Positions 8,127-16,955 are shown, counted from the stretch's first letter. The stretch is DNA of 64,000 nucleotides from Candidatus Obscuribacterales bacterium (GCA_019637435.1 JAHBVO010000002.1:1031519-1095518); one strand, 5' to 3'. Notes: generated from the sequence alone by a model not told the origin. Made by a program: numbers and translations.

Positions 8127-9233
8127 ATGACTAATTACAAAAACGTAGAGGCACTGAGAGAGTTTGATACTCCGCTTTTAGTTGTTGACCTTGATGATGT
8201 AGAAGAAAACATCGATCGAATGATGAAGAGGTTTCTTCGCTTTTCGAATGTTGCAGTGCGACCGCATCAGAAAACGGCTAAGAGCCCTGCTTTTGCCCGA
8301 ATGATTTTGGAACGTGGTGCGAAGGGAATCTGTGTTGCAAAATTGAGCGAGGCAGAAGTTTTCGTGCGAGATGGTATCGACGATATTCTAATTACTACTG
8401 AAATAGCTGGTGAATTGAAACTCGCTCGGTTAATGGCATTGCTCAAGCACGCGCCCAATCTGAAAATCGTCGTCGATAATCGAATGGTTGTAAACGAGCT
8501 GCAGAAGGCAATTCAGGCGGCCGGCTACCGAGGAACGTTGATAATTTTGATCGACTACAACGTTGGGCAGGATCGAACAGGTGTTGAAACGGAAGAAGAC
8601 GTTCTCTCGCTTGCAAAATCAATATCGGAGTGTTCCTTTCTAGAACTGATCGGAATCCAAGGATACGAAGGACATCTTCAACATCTCGATTCTAGTACCC
8701 GTGAAGCCAGATGCCGACAGGCAATGGAAAAACTTGTGTCCGCAGCTAACGCATTGCGGGGAAATGGTTTTGACATATCGGTTGTCACCACAGGTGGTAC
8801 CGGTACGGCAGAAATTTGCGCTTCCGTCGATGGTATCACTGAAGTTCAGCCCGGATCGTTCATCTTCATGGACGTAGCGTATAGAAACGCTACTGCGGGA
8901 GCATATCGCAATGCGCTGAAATTGGTTTCGACCGTGATAAGCAAACCGAGCAAAAATCGTGCGGTGATTGATGCCGGCACCAAAAGTTTGTCAATCGACA
9001 TGGGGAACGCCGAGCCTTGTGAGCGTCCGGACTGGACATACCGTCCCGCCGGAGATGAGCATGGTGTGCTGGAATCCGCGACCGGCGAAATCGACCTAGT
9101 CGTCGGCGATAGAGTTGCTCTGTGGCCCTCGCATATTGATACCACTGTCGCTTTGCACGACTACTTTCACGTTGTCCGCGACAATGCCTTCATTGGCGCG
9201 TGGCCGATCGCCGCTCGAGGTAAAGTACAGTAG
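8127..9233 (+). CDS. D-threonine aldolase-like PLP enzyme (alanine racemase fold III, COG3616 type)
   Basis: 368 residues. The N-terminal barrel begins FDTPLLVVDLDDVEENIDRM and carries the PLP-lysine motif RPHQKTAKSPAFAR (Lys near residue 52) and AKLSEAEV, diagnostic of the DSD1/D-threonine aldolase group. The C-terminal beta domain has DAGTKSLSIDMG, DEHGVLE and GDRVALWPSHIDTTVALHDYFHVV. Metal ligands in this family come from the PSH-x-[C/D] motif; the H-x-D seen here matches D-threonine aldolases rather than the H-x-C of D-serine dehydratases, so aldol cleavage of a D-3-hydroxy amino acid is the better guess. Cytoplasmic and apparently monocistronic. The ATG follows a weak AGAGA. Confidence 0.85.
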   Translation: MTNYKNVEALREFDTPLLVVDLDDVEENIDRMMKRFLRFSNVAVRPHQKTAKSPAFARMILERGAKGICVAKLSEAEVFVRDGIDDILITTEIAGELKLARLMALLKHAPNLKIVVDNRMVVNELQKAIQAAGYRGTLIILIDYNVGQDRTGVETEEDVLSLAKSISECSFLELIGIQGYEGHLQHLDSSTREARCRQAMEKLVSAANALRGNGFDISVVTTGGTGTAEICASVDGITEVQPGSFIFMDVAYRNATAGAYRNALKLVSTVISKPSKNRAVIDAGTKSLSIDMGNAEPCERPDWTYRPAGDEHGVLESATGEIDLVVGDRVALWPSHIDTTVALHDYFHVVRDNAFIGAWPIAARGKVQ

Positions 9234-9325
9234 CGCGATTGCGCAGACGTACAGGACCGGCACCCAGCGATTGAATCGCGAGTTCATGCTGCAGTCGAGT
9301 CGTCGAAATGTGTTTTTCATTTGCC

Positions 9326-9508
9326 TTATATAGGACAGAAAGGACCATCATTGTCCGCGATTCTGCTGAGCATCGTTTCGATTCTCGCAATTTCGTAGAT
9401 GACTGAATATTTGTCTTCTTCGTTGAGTTCGTTGAGGGTTCTGCTTACACCCTGAAAGCGGGTTCTAAAAGTAACGGGTACCATTGATGCCAGACCGAGT
9501 ACTTCCAT
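9326..9508 (-). CDS. Small hypothetical protein, 60 residues
   Basis: A short frame whose ATG at 9508 is preceded by an excellent ribosome binding site (GGGGAGG, 7-base spacing), which is the main reason to accept it. The product is soluble and mixed-charge, with a helical middle (TLNELNEEDKYSVIYEIARIETMLSRIAD) and no signal peptide or membrane helix. No family recognised. It stands alone between the D-threonine-aldolase-like gene and the lipoprotein-like TPR gene. The region 9509-9749 upstream holds no other gene. Confidence 0.6.
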   Translation of the reverse strand: MEVLGLASMVPVTFRTRFQGVSRTLNELNEEDKYSVIYEIARIETMLSRIADNDGPFCPI

Positions 9509-9749
9509 GGCAAACCTCCCCGCCAGTGGGCTTCTCCCAGGCGCGCCTTAATTGCTTGACAACAACAATGTAAGGCTTGGGATATTAGTTGGCAAGAGTC
9601 AAACATTTAAGCAAAAATTTTAAGAGAAACCCCTTGCGTTTTTGTTTGTATAAGCAGGATAAGCACTTCGGGACGCGCCTTTAGACATGACTGCAGAGAC
9701 GTAAAAACGGCACTTGCGGCGGGAGTGGTGAAGTCACGTATGTCAAAAA

Positions 9750-10718
9750 CTAATCCGGTCGATCTTTCTTGTTGTTAGTAGGTGACTTAGATTGATTTAT
9801 GTCATGTCCACGTTTTGCAGCATACGACATAGACTCTGTCATAGATGACTTGAGTGCCTGCGCTACACCAGCGGGCATCCAGTCTGGCTTTAGCGTTTTA
9901 GCTTTCTCAGCGTCTGCCAATGCCTTTTTCTTGTCGCCGGACGCAGCATAGAGCTGCGAACGATCTAAATAGATCTCCTGTTTCATCGGCGTCAAGGTTG
10001 CCGCTTGCGTCATGTCATCAATGGATTTCGTCAAGTTTTTCTGCTTGAAATAGCAAATTGAGCGTAGTTGGTATGCCTTCGACAAACAGTACTTTGCGTA
10101 CTCCTGGCTCTTATAAGCGATCTTTGAAGAAGGATAATTGTTGATGCCATCGGTTAGCGTCTTTATGGCGAGGTCAATTTTTCCCTGTCGCATTTGCGAT
10201 GAGGCTTGGTCGTTGGCATTATCCAGTTTGCTTGTGTAATAGCCTTGCTCACCCTCGACGTAGTACGGTGCGAGTGCTTTTGCTACGGTGCTTTTGGCAT
10301 GCGCCATGGTCGCTTCGAGGGTTTGTTTCAACTTTGGGTTGTATTGAAAGGCTAGTTTTAAATCTTGCGCAGCTTCTCTATTCATGCCCTTCTTGCTGAA
10401 TATCAAGGAGCGCCCCATGTATGCCCTCCAATTTTTTTGATCGATTGCAAGTGCATTGTTGAATTGGTCGATCGCTCTGTCGTACTCTCCAAGAAACTGA
10501 TAGGTTGAGCCTAGTTGTACCATTGCGTCGACGTCGCGCGGATTTTGTTTCAAACGCTTTTGACACATTACGCGAAGTTCGTCGAGCCGTTTGGCGTCGA
10601 TGTTAGTTTGTGTAGACACCGCAGTCGAAGCCGTCTGAGGTTTGGTCGCAAACGCTGCATGGTCGCAACTTGCTATTAAACCGCTCACCGTCATAATCAA
10701 AATAGCTTGCTTGTGCAT
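9750..10718 (-). CDS. TPR protein, probable lipoprotein or secreted
   Basis: 322 residues. The N-terminus (MHKQAILIMTVSGLIASCDHAAFA) is a signal sequence; IASC fits a lipobox, so lipidation at Cys18 is likely, although AFA could serve signal peptidase I. The body has clear TPR units: VDAMVQLGSTYQFLGEYDRAIDQFNNALAIDQ, WRAYMGRSLIFSKKGMNREAAQDLKLAFQYNP, a middle helical unit (DLAIKTLTDGINNYPSS), and EIYLDRSQLYAASGDKKKALADAEKAKTLKPD. GAGG precedes the ATG by 4 bases. TPRs mediate protein contacts; no partner is evident. It lies downstream of the 772-residue orphan on the same strand (80-base gap), perhaps co-transcribed. Confidence 0.85.
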   Translation of the reverse strand: MHKQAILIMTVSGLIASCDHAAFATKPQTASTAVSTQTNIDAKRLDELRVMCQKRLKQNPRDVDAMVQLGSTYQFLGEYDRAIDQFNNALAIDQKNWRAYMGRSLIFSKKGMNREAAQDLKLAFQYNPKLKQTLEATMAHAKSTVAKALAPYYVEGEQGYYTSKLDNANDQASSQMRQGKIDLAIKTLTDGINNYPSSKIAYKSQEYAKYCLSKAYQLRSICYFKQKNLTKSIDDMTQAATLTPMKQEIYLDRSQLYAASGDKKKALADAEKAKTLKPDWMPAGVAQALKSSMTESMSYAAKRGHDINQSKSPTNNKKDRPD

Positions 10719-10799
10719 AGCGCCTCACTGCAACACGCGTGACCAGCCGTCCAAGTTTAGAGCGCTCGGACCGCAAAGCAAGATTATATCGCGAAAGCC

Positions 10800-13118
10800 T
10801 TACCGCCTGCGAAACCGTCTATGAACCGGCTGCGTATCGTAATGAAACTGTTGCGGCGCGACTCGATGAGGTGTGATCACTGGTCTAGTTTGCTGTTCCT
10901 TGGCTGGTTCGTGAGTCGCTTCGGTCTTTCCAGCGCTTGGTTTTGAATCTCCAACCGGAATCCTGATCGCGTCCTTGCCGTCGTGGAACTCGATTTTCAT
11001 AGTGGGTTCGCCTTTATCGTTCAGCTCTCTGCTGATTGCCGAAACCGATTTGCGCGTTTCCAGTCCATTGCCGATCTGAGTTCCGAGTTGAACTTCTCCC
11101 GGTTTGAATTTGATTCCGTCTTTGCTCAGTGAGAAATCAATTTTGTCATCCATGTAGAGGTTGGCTTTCACACCAGGAATCTTGGTATCAATCGACATCC
11201 GGTTGTCTGCCAGATCGAGTGAACCTTCGAAGACACCGGGCTTCACTTGTTTCAGCTTTGCCGATTTGACGTGCTCGTCCAACGATCTCAGTGTTTCTTT
11301 CGCCTTCGCCTCAGCTGTTTCACTACCCAGCAAACGACCATTCAAGCTGTCAGCCGCGAAATGCTGCGCCGATAGCACCGTATTTCTCTCCGGCGACTTT
11401 GCCGTCATTGTATTATTTTGCGTATCCCAGACCATGCCTGTCGTTGACGTACTTGTCGAGCCGATATTTTTGGTTCGGCCGAACAAACCTGTGCGCGATA
11501 AAGATGCCGTTCCATTAATGCCTTGAATGTTGGAAGCGTTGACTATATTGTCGTTGAACCCGAGGTCCAGGCTGAATTTGTCGACTACGCCTCCTTTCGG
11601 GGTTGCCGAGACTCCGCCGAACGGACCGAAACCGCCTACGGTGACATTGGGGGGCTGCATATACACATTCGCAAGGTCACCGTCGATATGAAAACTATTT
11701 TTGCCGGTCTTTTGAATTTCAAACGATTCTACGTTTTTCAGCATCTCAGGAGCGTTGCCCAGGAGATTGTCGAACATACCCATAGTCGATTCACCGCCTG
11801 CGATACCAGTCTTTTTCGGCTCCTCGATCACCTTTCCTTTGCCAGTCTCGTCGAAACTTACTTTGCTGACTTTGGGACCGTCGCCTTCTTCGACGCTAAT
11901 ATTCGTATTGTCGTGATTCAGCTGTCCACTTCGGCTGTCGAATGTGCCTCGACGTGAAACCTCAGTGTTGTCTGCGAGCGTTGTTGTCGATTCCAACCCG
12001 GTCATCGCGCGACCTCTGTACTGCGGCTGCGTGAGGGTGTAAGCGCCGTCCATTCCGCGCGAATACATGTTGCCCGCGTACGTACCGCTCGTAACTAAGT
12101 TGTGGAAACCTTTGTCGTCCACAGCCGGTTTGCCGGACCATTGTGTCGAGCCGGCGCCGCCGTATGGCGAGGGCTTGCCATCAAGGGTGGTGCTTTGCCA
12201 GGTCGCGAATCCATCTTTGTTTGCTGCATTTACCCTGGTGTGACGCTGGTTGAACGGTGTTTCGTAACTGGTAATTTGATTATTGGAATCGTACTTGATG
12301 TTTTTGTAAGTCAACCCGTCTGGGTTGTTTGCAGTCGGGGCGGTAGTGAAGGCGCTAATTTTGCCGTCAGTCACATCGTATGAGGACCCGTCGCCGTTCT
12401 TGTGTGTATATTTTGCAGGGTCATCACCTTCTGCCGGTGGCGCCACGCGTCCATTGTCTGCTGGTCCACGCCACTGTTTCAGATACTGTGCGTCTTGTGC
12501 GTCAAGATTTGCTTTGCCTTGTTTCGCTTGATTGACTATGCGCGCGGCTTCTTGATCTCCACTGAAAAAGCTGCCGATGGTCTTCGCTATTTCGTTCGGT
12601 TTGAACAATCCTGCAAGCTGCTCCGGCACTTCGGTTATGCCTTTGACCACGTCTAGTGTGGCTGCTGTAATCGGGTCTGTGCCGGTCTTCTTCTCCTCTA
12701 CTTTAGTATTTCCCTTATCGGCGTCTTTTGCCTGACCTGCAGGCTTCAAATCCGTGAATTCTTCGGCAAATGGATTATCAAAAAGGGAATTCTCAGCTAC
12801 CAGGGAGTTGAACTTATCAGCAAATGGATTGTCACCACCTTCGGTGCTGAAGTCTAGCACCGCCGGTTCTTCGGATTTTGCTCCCCAATTTACTGCACTG
12901 GGTCCGAATAATGTTTCTGAATAACCTTGAGCGCCACCGGTCGATGAGGCGGTTTCCTTTGCCTCAGCGCCGACACCACCGGCAGTCTCGGTTGGTTTGA
13001 CGTCCGTGCGCGTGAGTTCCGATTCGACGTAAGTCGAGGATGAAAATGAATCCAAAGGTTTACTTACCGCAGGCTTGTAATCAGAGCCTGCTTCCACAGA
13101 GTTATTTCTTGTTGTCAT
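10800..13118 (-). CDS. Large orphan protein with DNPFA repeats, 772 residues
   Basis: I do not recognise a family. The ATG at 13118 (MTTRNNSVEAGSDYK) is chosen over a TTG at 13139; GGGGAG lies upstream with long spacing. There is no signal peptide or membrane helix. The first ~190 residues are Ser/Thr/Glu/Gly rich and look disordered, with a duplicated motif GDNPFADKF / FDNPFAEEF. The middle (about 220-430) is Gly/Asn/Thr/Tyr rich with many short beta-like units such as YTHKNGDGSSYDVTDGKI and YKNIKYDSNNQITSYETPF. The C-terminal half contains VTVGGFGPFGGVSATPKGG and repeated beta-strand patterns, and the end is Gln/His/Arg rich (HRVAPQQFHYDTQ, RRFRRR). A surface or scaffold role is possible, but nothing in the sequence proves it. 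Confidence 0.75.
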   Translation of the reverse strand: MTTRNNSVEAGSDYKPAVSKPLDSFSSSTYVESELTRTDVKPTETAGGVGAEAKETASSTGGAQGYSETLFGPSAVNWGAKSEEPAVLDFSTEGGDNPFADKFNSLVAENSLFDNPFAEEFTDLKPAGQAKDADKGNTKVEEKKTGTDPITAATLDVVKGITEVPEQLAGLFKPNEIAKTIGSFFSGDQEAARIVNQAKQGKANLDAQDAQYLKQWRGPADNGRVAPPAEGDDPAKYTHKNGDGSSYDVTDGKISAFTTAPTANNPDGLTYKNIKYDSNNQITSYETPFNQRHTRVNAANKDGFATWQSTTLDGKPSPYGGAGSTQWSGKPAVDDKGFHNLVTSGTYAGNMYSRGMDGAYTLTQPQYRGRAMTGLESTTTLADNTEVSRRGTFDSRSGQLNHDNTNISVEEGDGPKVSKVSFDETGKGKVIEEPKKTGIAGGESTMGMFDNLLGNAPEMLKNVESFEIQKTGKNSFHIDGDLANVYMQPPNVTVGGFGPFGGVSATPKGGVVDKFSLDLGFNDNIVNASNIQGINGTASLSRTGLFGRTKNIGSTSTSTTGMVWDTQNNTMTAKSPERNTVLSAQHFAADSLNGRLLGSETAEAKAKETLRSLDEHVKSAKLKQVKPGVFEGSLDLADNRMSIDTKIPGVKANLYMDDKIDFSLSKDGIKFKPGEVQLGTQIGNGLETRKSVSAISRELNDKGEPTMKIEFHDGKDAIRIPVGDSKPSAGKTEATHEPAKEQQTRPVITPHRVAPQQFHYDTQPVHRRFRRR

Positions 13119-13269
13119 AATTTTGGGCTGGCTCCCCAACTAGCCGAGTACCGCGGTTAGGATATTACTCTGGAAAGTGTGACCAAAGTGTATCCAAATC
13201 GGTAAGGCTTTGGTATTACCTGGTTCTCTGGTAAAATCGCGACGGAGTACCCATTACAAGGATGTTTTC

Positions 13270-13671
13270 TTGAACGCGCTCGCTCTTCCTGCCGCAATGG
13301 AAATTCTTGCTGTCGCGCTCGGTGGCACATTCGGCTGCGTCGCACGTTTTCTAACCAGTTATTACGCTAGCGCCTGGTTCGGCACTACATTTCCGTGGGG
13401 CACATTAATCGTAAATGTGATCGGCAGTCTGGTAATCGGATTTGTTGCCACAACTGCGCTTGCCAAACCGGGTTTGATCGATCCGAATCTGCGCTTTTTT
13501 CTGATTAGTGGCTTTGCCGGAGGTTTCACCACGTTCAGTGCCCTCGCTTTTGAAACATTTGCACTTTATCAAAAGGGTGAGCCAATGCTTGCTTTCGCGA
13601 ATCTTGGCGGCAATCTGCTTCTCGGATTCATAGCTGTTGTGGTCGGCGTTATGCTCGCCAAATTGTTATAA
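13270..13671 (+). CDS. crcB: Fluoride ion channel FluC/CrcB
   Basis: Small four-helix membrane protein that exports fluoride as a dual-topology dimer. Family motifs are all present: GGTFGCVARF at the start, GTLIVNVIGSLVIGF in helix 2, and GFAGGFTTFSALAFE in helix 3 (the TTFS fluoride-track motif). The TTG at 13270 is the preferred start because AAGGA lies 7 bases upstream, giving 133 residues; an ATG at 13297 would be shorter and a frame back to 13210 has no ribosome binding site. It is followed after 48 bases by a DUF190 gene, a frequent companion of crcB. I could not make out a fluoride riboswitch in the short leader. Confidence 0.92.
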   Translation: MNALALPAAMEILAVALGGTFGCVARFLTSYYASAWFGTTFPWGTLIVNVIGSLVIGFVATTALAKPGLIDPNLRFFLISGFAGGFTTFSALAFETFALYQKGEPMLAFANLGGNLLLGFIAVVVGVMLAKLL

Positions 13672-13719
13672 GCGGTTCAAACCGCGCAGTGTTTTTTCCT
13701 GTACATTCCTGGAGTACTC

Positions 13720-14058
13720 ATGAGAGAAACTGTTGTAATGAAACGTCTGATGATTTTCATCGACGAAACCGATCGCTGGCACGGTAAAGTTCTCAGCGCT
13801 GCGCTGGTTGACCGGCTTCGCAAAGAAGGATGTGCCGGTGCCACGGTCGTTCGAGGCTCTGCTGGCTTCGGCGGGCACCAGAAAATTCATACTGCGAGCA
13901 TTATGGATCTATCTAGCGCCTTGCCTGAGATCATCATTGTGATCGACAGTGCCGAGCGAATCGAGGCAATTATGCCGACTGTTGAAGAGATGGTCGCTGA
14001 GGGACTGGTCTGTCTCGACGACGTAGAGGTCGTGAAGTTGTCGAAGAAGCCCGGTTAG
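13720..14058 (+). CDS. DUF190 family protein associated with CrcB
   Basis: 112 residues. The small alpha/beta PII-like fold typical of DUF190 is visible: MKRLMIFIDETDRWHGKVLSAALVDRLRKEG, then GATVVRGSAGFGGHQKIHTASIMDLSSALPEIIIVIDSAERIEAIMPTVEEMV. The G-x-RGxxGFG-x-H-x-x-H segment is the conserved core. DUF190 genes commonly sit next to crcB and are thought to modulate fluoride export, but the biochemical role is not settled. The ATG has GGAG with 5-base spacing. Its stop abuts the convergent metalloprotease gene (stops at 14056-14058 and 14059-14061). Confidence 0.9.
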   Translation: MRETVVMKRLMIFIDETDRWHGKVLSAALVDRLRKEGCAGATVVRGSAGFGGHQKIHTASIMDLSSALPEIIIVIDSAERIEAIMPTVEEMVAEGLVCLDDVEVVKLSKKPG

Positions 14059-15861
14059 TTAGCCGCCTCTTTTTAACGGCGGTGGCACGAACAGCTGCGG
14101 CGACGGCGGCGATTTTTTCTTTACCGGTGCGGGAACAAACAATAGCGCATCTCTCGACTCATGTGTCTTTTTCGAGCTGGCTGCTGGTTTGCTTTCGGCG
14201 GAGGTTGCAGCGGCCTGCAGCGGCGGTGGTATAAACAGAGGCGGCCGTAGCTTTTTCTGTGAAACCAGCGGTGGTGGCATAAATAACGGCGGTACAATCT
14301 TTTTGGTGCCGGTCAATTTTGGTGGCATGAATGTGGGCGGCGGCAAATAAGTAATTGCGGCTGTTGTGGAAGGTACTGTCTTCGCTACGAATTCGACGCC
14401 GGGATGGTCTTTGTACAGTAGCGCCAGCGTGTTATTGTCGCGCTTTGTTGGCTCGCCCGTTTGTTTGGTCGAGGATCTGAAATACATAACGTCATAGATG
14501 TATGTGGAATGACCGAGACCGAGTGCGTGCCCAAGCTCATGCATTACAACCGATGCGCATTCGCCGCTTTCCACATTGCGTTCCGGGTTGAAAGGATCAA
14601 CTGTGCGAATTTCAACATCCGCGTTTGTGATTCTCTGGTTTTCAGTCGATAGATGCGTAATTCCCGTTTTCAATCTGTCGTTATCGTTGCCGAATAAGCG
14701 ATCTTTGGTCCATGACACTTTGATATCGGCTTTCGATTTGTCCTTCGTCATCACATAATTGATTTTCTTTCCGGACGCTAGACACCAGGCATCAAGCGCT
14801 CTGGGTACGAAGGAGGGAAAAGAATTTTGGAAACCTTTCACACCTGTTCCCGGAGCAATGTAGACTCGAAGTGGCAGGCGTGCTTCCGGCCATGCCACCA
14901 CATGGCTCTGCGATCTCAATTGCGCGAGATAATCCGGTCTTTTATTGTCCTCTAAGTTGAACTGCTTGCGGTCGACCTCGAGTTCGTGCATGAAAGTCTC
15001 AGCCGAATTACGGGCAGTAGTGTCTGTTTCCATCGACGCATATTTTTTCAAACAGGCGATCGCTTCGTCGAATTTCGCTAAATCCTGATACGCGATCGCC
15101 AAGTTATACATGCAGTTTTTGTCAGTCGGATCCAGTTCTAAAGCCTTTTTTCCTTCGACTATAGCCTTCTCTGATTGACCAACGGCACGATAAGCGAACG
15201 ATTTGCACGAATGCACGGTGGCAGAGTACGGCGATGGATCCTTCAAGGTTTCGCTATTCAGATACTTCAGCGCTTCCTTGTAATTGCGACTCTCCACGAG
15301 CTTTGACGCCTTATTTAAATCTGCAAATGCACCTACCTTCTGCAAAAAATCTTGAGCTTGTTTTTTCATTCCCTGATCTTTTGTGACACGAATGTAGGTA
15401 CGCAGTTTATCCAAGCACTCATCTGTTTTATTCATGTCATTATAGATAAGCGCGGCTCTATAGATGGCGCTGGACTCGTTGGGGTCCAGTTTTAACGCAA
15501 TTTCGGTTTCTGCAATCGCCTCCGAATACTTCTTCTGGTCTCGGTAGCAATCAGCGAGATCGAGTCGGATGTTCACGGAGTAAGAACTTGGTCCGCAAGC
15601 AAGAGCATCGCGCAGGGCCTTTTCCGCAGCCGCATAGTCATGGCTCGAGCTTAGCGACTCCGCTTTCGTGACGAGATCGTAGACCTTCTTTTCCGTCGCA
15701 TAGTCTGCTTGTGTTTTCATCGCAAAGCACGGCGCTGCGATAGAAGCTAGCACTGTTGCTGAAGACAAAAACAGCATGGTAGACAAGACCAGCGCCTTTG
15801 GCGCTTCTGTTAATTTCTGCTTCTGGTGTTCAACGCGCGGTCTAAACTGCATCTCGCTCAT
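14059..15861 (-). CDS. Secreted TPR protein with matrixin-like zinc metalloprotease domain and proline-rich tail
   Basis: About 600 residues. After a signal-like segment (ALVLSTMLFLSSATVLASIAAPCFA) come several TPR units (YAAAEKALRDALACGPSSY, YSEAIAETEIALKLDPNESSA, SEKAIVEGKKALELDPTDK, FDEAIACLKKYASME). These are followed by a protease domain with LPLRVYIAPG, the zinc motif HELGHALGLGH and a Met-turn-like DVMYF, the layout of metzincins of the matrixin type. The C-terminal ~110 residues carry repeats of PPLF[MI]PPPL and LFVPPPL separated by Lys/Ser/Ala linkers, perhaps a cell-envelope spacer. The start is unclear: ATG 15861 is used, with ATG 15852 and GTG 15912 as alternatives, none with a good ribosome binding site. 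Confidence 0.82.
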   Translation of the reverse strand: MSEMQFRPRVEHQKQKLTEAPKALVLSTMLFLSSATVLASIAAPCFAMKTQADYATEKKVYDLVTKAESLSSSHDYAAAEKALRDALACGPSSYSVNIRLDLADCYRDQKKYSEAIAETEIALKLDPNESSAIYRAALIYNDMNKTDECLDKLRTYIRVTKDQGMKKQAQDFLQKVGAFADLNKASKLVESRNYKEALKYLNSETLKDPSPYSATVHSCKSFAYRAVGQSEKAIVEGKKALELDPTDKNCMYNLAIAYQDLAKFDEAIACLKKYASMETDTTARNSAETFMHELEVDRKQFNLEDNKRPDYLAQLRSQSHVVAWPEARLPLRVYIAPGTGVKGFQNSFPSFVPRALDAWCLASGKKINYVMTKDKSKADIKVSWTKDRLFGNDNDRLKTGITHLSTENQRITNADVEIRTVDPFNPERNVESGECASVVMHELGHALGLGHSTYIYDVMYFRSSTKQTGEPTKRDNNTLALLYKDHPGVEFVAKTVPSTTAAITYLPPPTFMPPKLTGTKKIVPPLFMPPPLVSQKKLRPPLFIPPPLQAAATSAESKPAASSKKTHESRDALLFVPAPVKKKSPPSPQLFVPPPLKRGG

Positions 15862-16158
15862 CACAGTCTGCAATCGAAATTCTAATGGAAATTCATAAGA
15901 ACTCTTTTCCACACTAGCATGTCAGGGGGATGTGCGCTCGATGCCAATAGGTTAGCCCTGATTGTTGCGAAGTGAAACCGTCCTGCGTTAGTGCTTGTGT
16001 ATGTCCGAAAGGGGTGAATCTGGGCGGTGTTTGGATGTCTTGGCTGTCCCGAACCGGTGTTGTTGACATGAGTCTGAAACTATGACACTTTATTTCCTGA
16101 AAGACCGATAGATAGAATATTGTCAGTCGCATTGAGCGATGTTACTACGGAGTTCCGA

Positions 16159-16590
16159 ATGATTGATCAAGGACGAAAAAGCGATCTGCACGATCTCAAG
16201 ATCGCATTGCAGGTGCTGGGTCACGACGGTCTCAAAGTTGCCATACCGGCTATCAGTACGCTCGTTGGGTTAGCGACCTGCGCGGGGTTATTCGTGTGGT
16301 CGCTCGGCGAACTACAGAAGTTCTCGCCGAATCAGGTGGTTCGAAGAATTGAATTGTCCGAGCAAAACGGCACTCCTGTTAAATTTAAACCGATTGCGCC
16401 GGTACGCCCCGCGGCAGCTGCGGTTGTTCGCAAAGTCGCCAAAAAGCCTGTAAAAAAGGTGGCAATTGCAAGTCGCGCGCCACGTCAGTCACGTGCGCGA
16501 ACCTATGATTCTTATTGGGAAACGGATAATCCGACCGGTGGTCGAGTTACGCGAAGCAACGGTTATTCCACCGATTATTCCTGGCAGTAG
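16159..16590 (+). CDS. Single-pass membrane protein with basic Ala/Lys/Arg tail
   Basis: 143 residues from the ATG at 16159, which has GGAG at 6-base spacing; a longer frame from 16120 lacks one. N-terminal helix DLHDLKIALQVLGHDGL, a membrane segment (AIPAISTLVGLATCAGLFVWSLG), then a tail rich in Pro/Ala/Lys/Arg (VRPAAAAVVRKVAKKPVKKVAIASRAPRQSRAR) that resembles the disordered basic tails of histone-H1-like proteins, ending in a Tyr/Ser/Thr/Gly-rich stretch. Such a tail could bind nucleic acid or acidic polymers; which side of the membrane it occupies is not clear. No family recognised. Confidence 0.65.
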   Translation: MIDQGRKSDLHDLKIALQVLGHDGLKVAIPAISTLVGLATCAGLFVWSLGELQKFSPNQVVRRIELSEQNGTPVKFKPIAPVRPAAAAVVRKVAKKPVKKVAIASRAPRQSRARTYDSYWETDNPTGGRVTRSNGYSTDYSWQ

Positions 16591-16595
16591 GCTTC

Positions 16596-16916
16596 TTAAT
16601 TTGCGACTGCAGCTGGTTTCGGTTCGCTGATGATTCCATATAGTTTGACATCGGCATCTTCGAAAATCTCAGGTTTCACCGAACCGAGATGCAGGAAGTG
16701 CGGTGTTTGAAAGTGTTTATCGAGATGAGCTTTTGTTTCCCAGTTCTCGTGGAAAAGAAAAACTCGCGGATCATCGAATGAGACGTGCAAGTCGTAGTTG
16801 ATGCAACCGGGCTCTTTATGCGTCTCCTCGACCATCTTGAGAAGCTCTTCTTTGGCGCGAGCTTCCATACCTGGCTTCGCGACCAGGCGCGCGACTACTG
16901 TGACCTGCTGGGACAT
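16596..16916 (-). CDS. ABM-domain monooxygenase (YgiN-like)
   Basis: 106 residues forming one antibiotic-biosynthesis-monooxygenase domain (ferredoxin-like dimer). Typical pattern: VTVVARLVAKPGMEARAKEELLKMVEETHKEPGCINYDLHVSFDDPRVFLFHENWETKAHLDKHFQTPHF. The E-x-W and H-x-x-x-x-H/F positions conserved in quinol monooxygenase-type members are present. The family oxidises quinols or similar aromatics without cofactor, or simply acts as a stress protein. The ATG at 16916 has AGGAGG with 8-base spacing and is preferred over a start at 16925. Convergent with the preceding gene. Confidence 0.87.
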   Translation of the reverse strand: MSQQVTVVARLVAKPGMEARAKEELLKMVEETHKEPGCINYDLHVSFDDPRVFLFHENWETKAHLDKHFQTPHFLHLGSVKPEIFEDADVKLYGIISEPKPAAVAN

Positions 16917-16955
16917 CGATACCACCTCCTGAATGAAGGCTAAATTATCGCAGAA

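Noticed and set aside
13140..13269. Fluoride riboswitch upstream of crcB
   Set aside because: I could not find the conserved pseudoknot segments by eye; a covariance search would decide.
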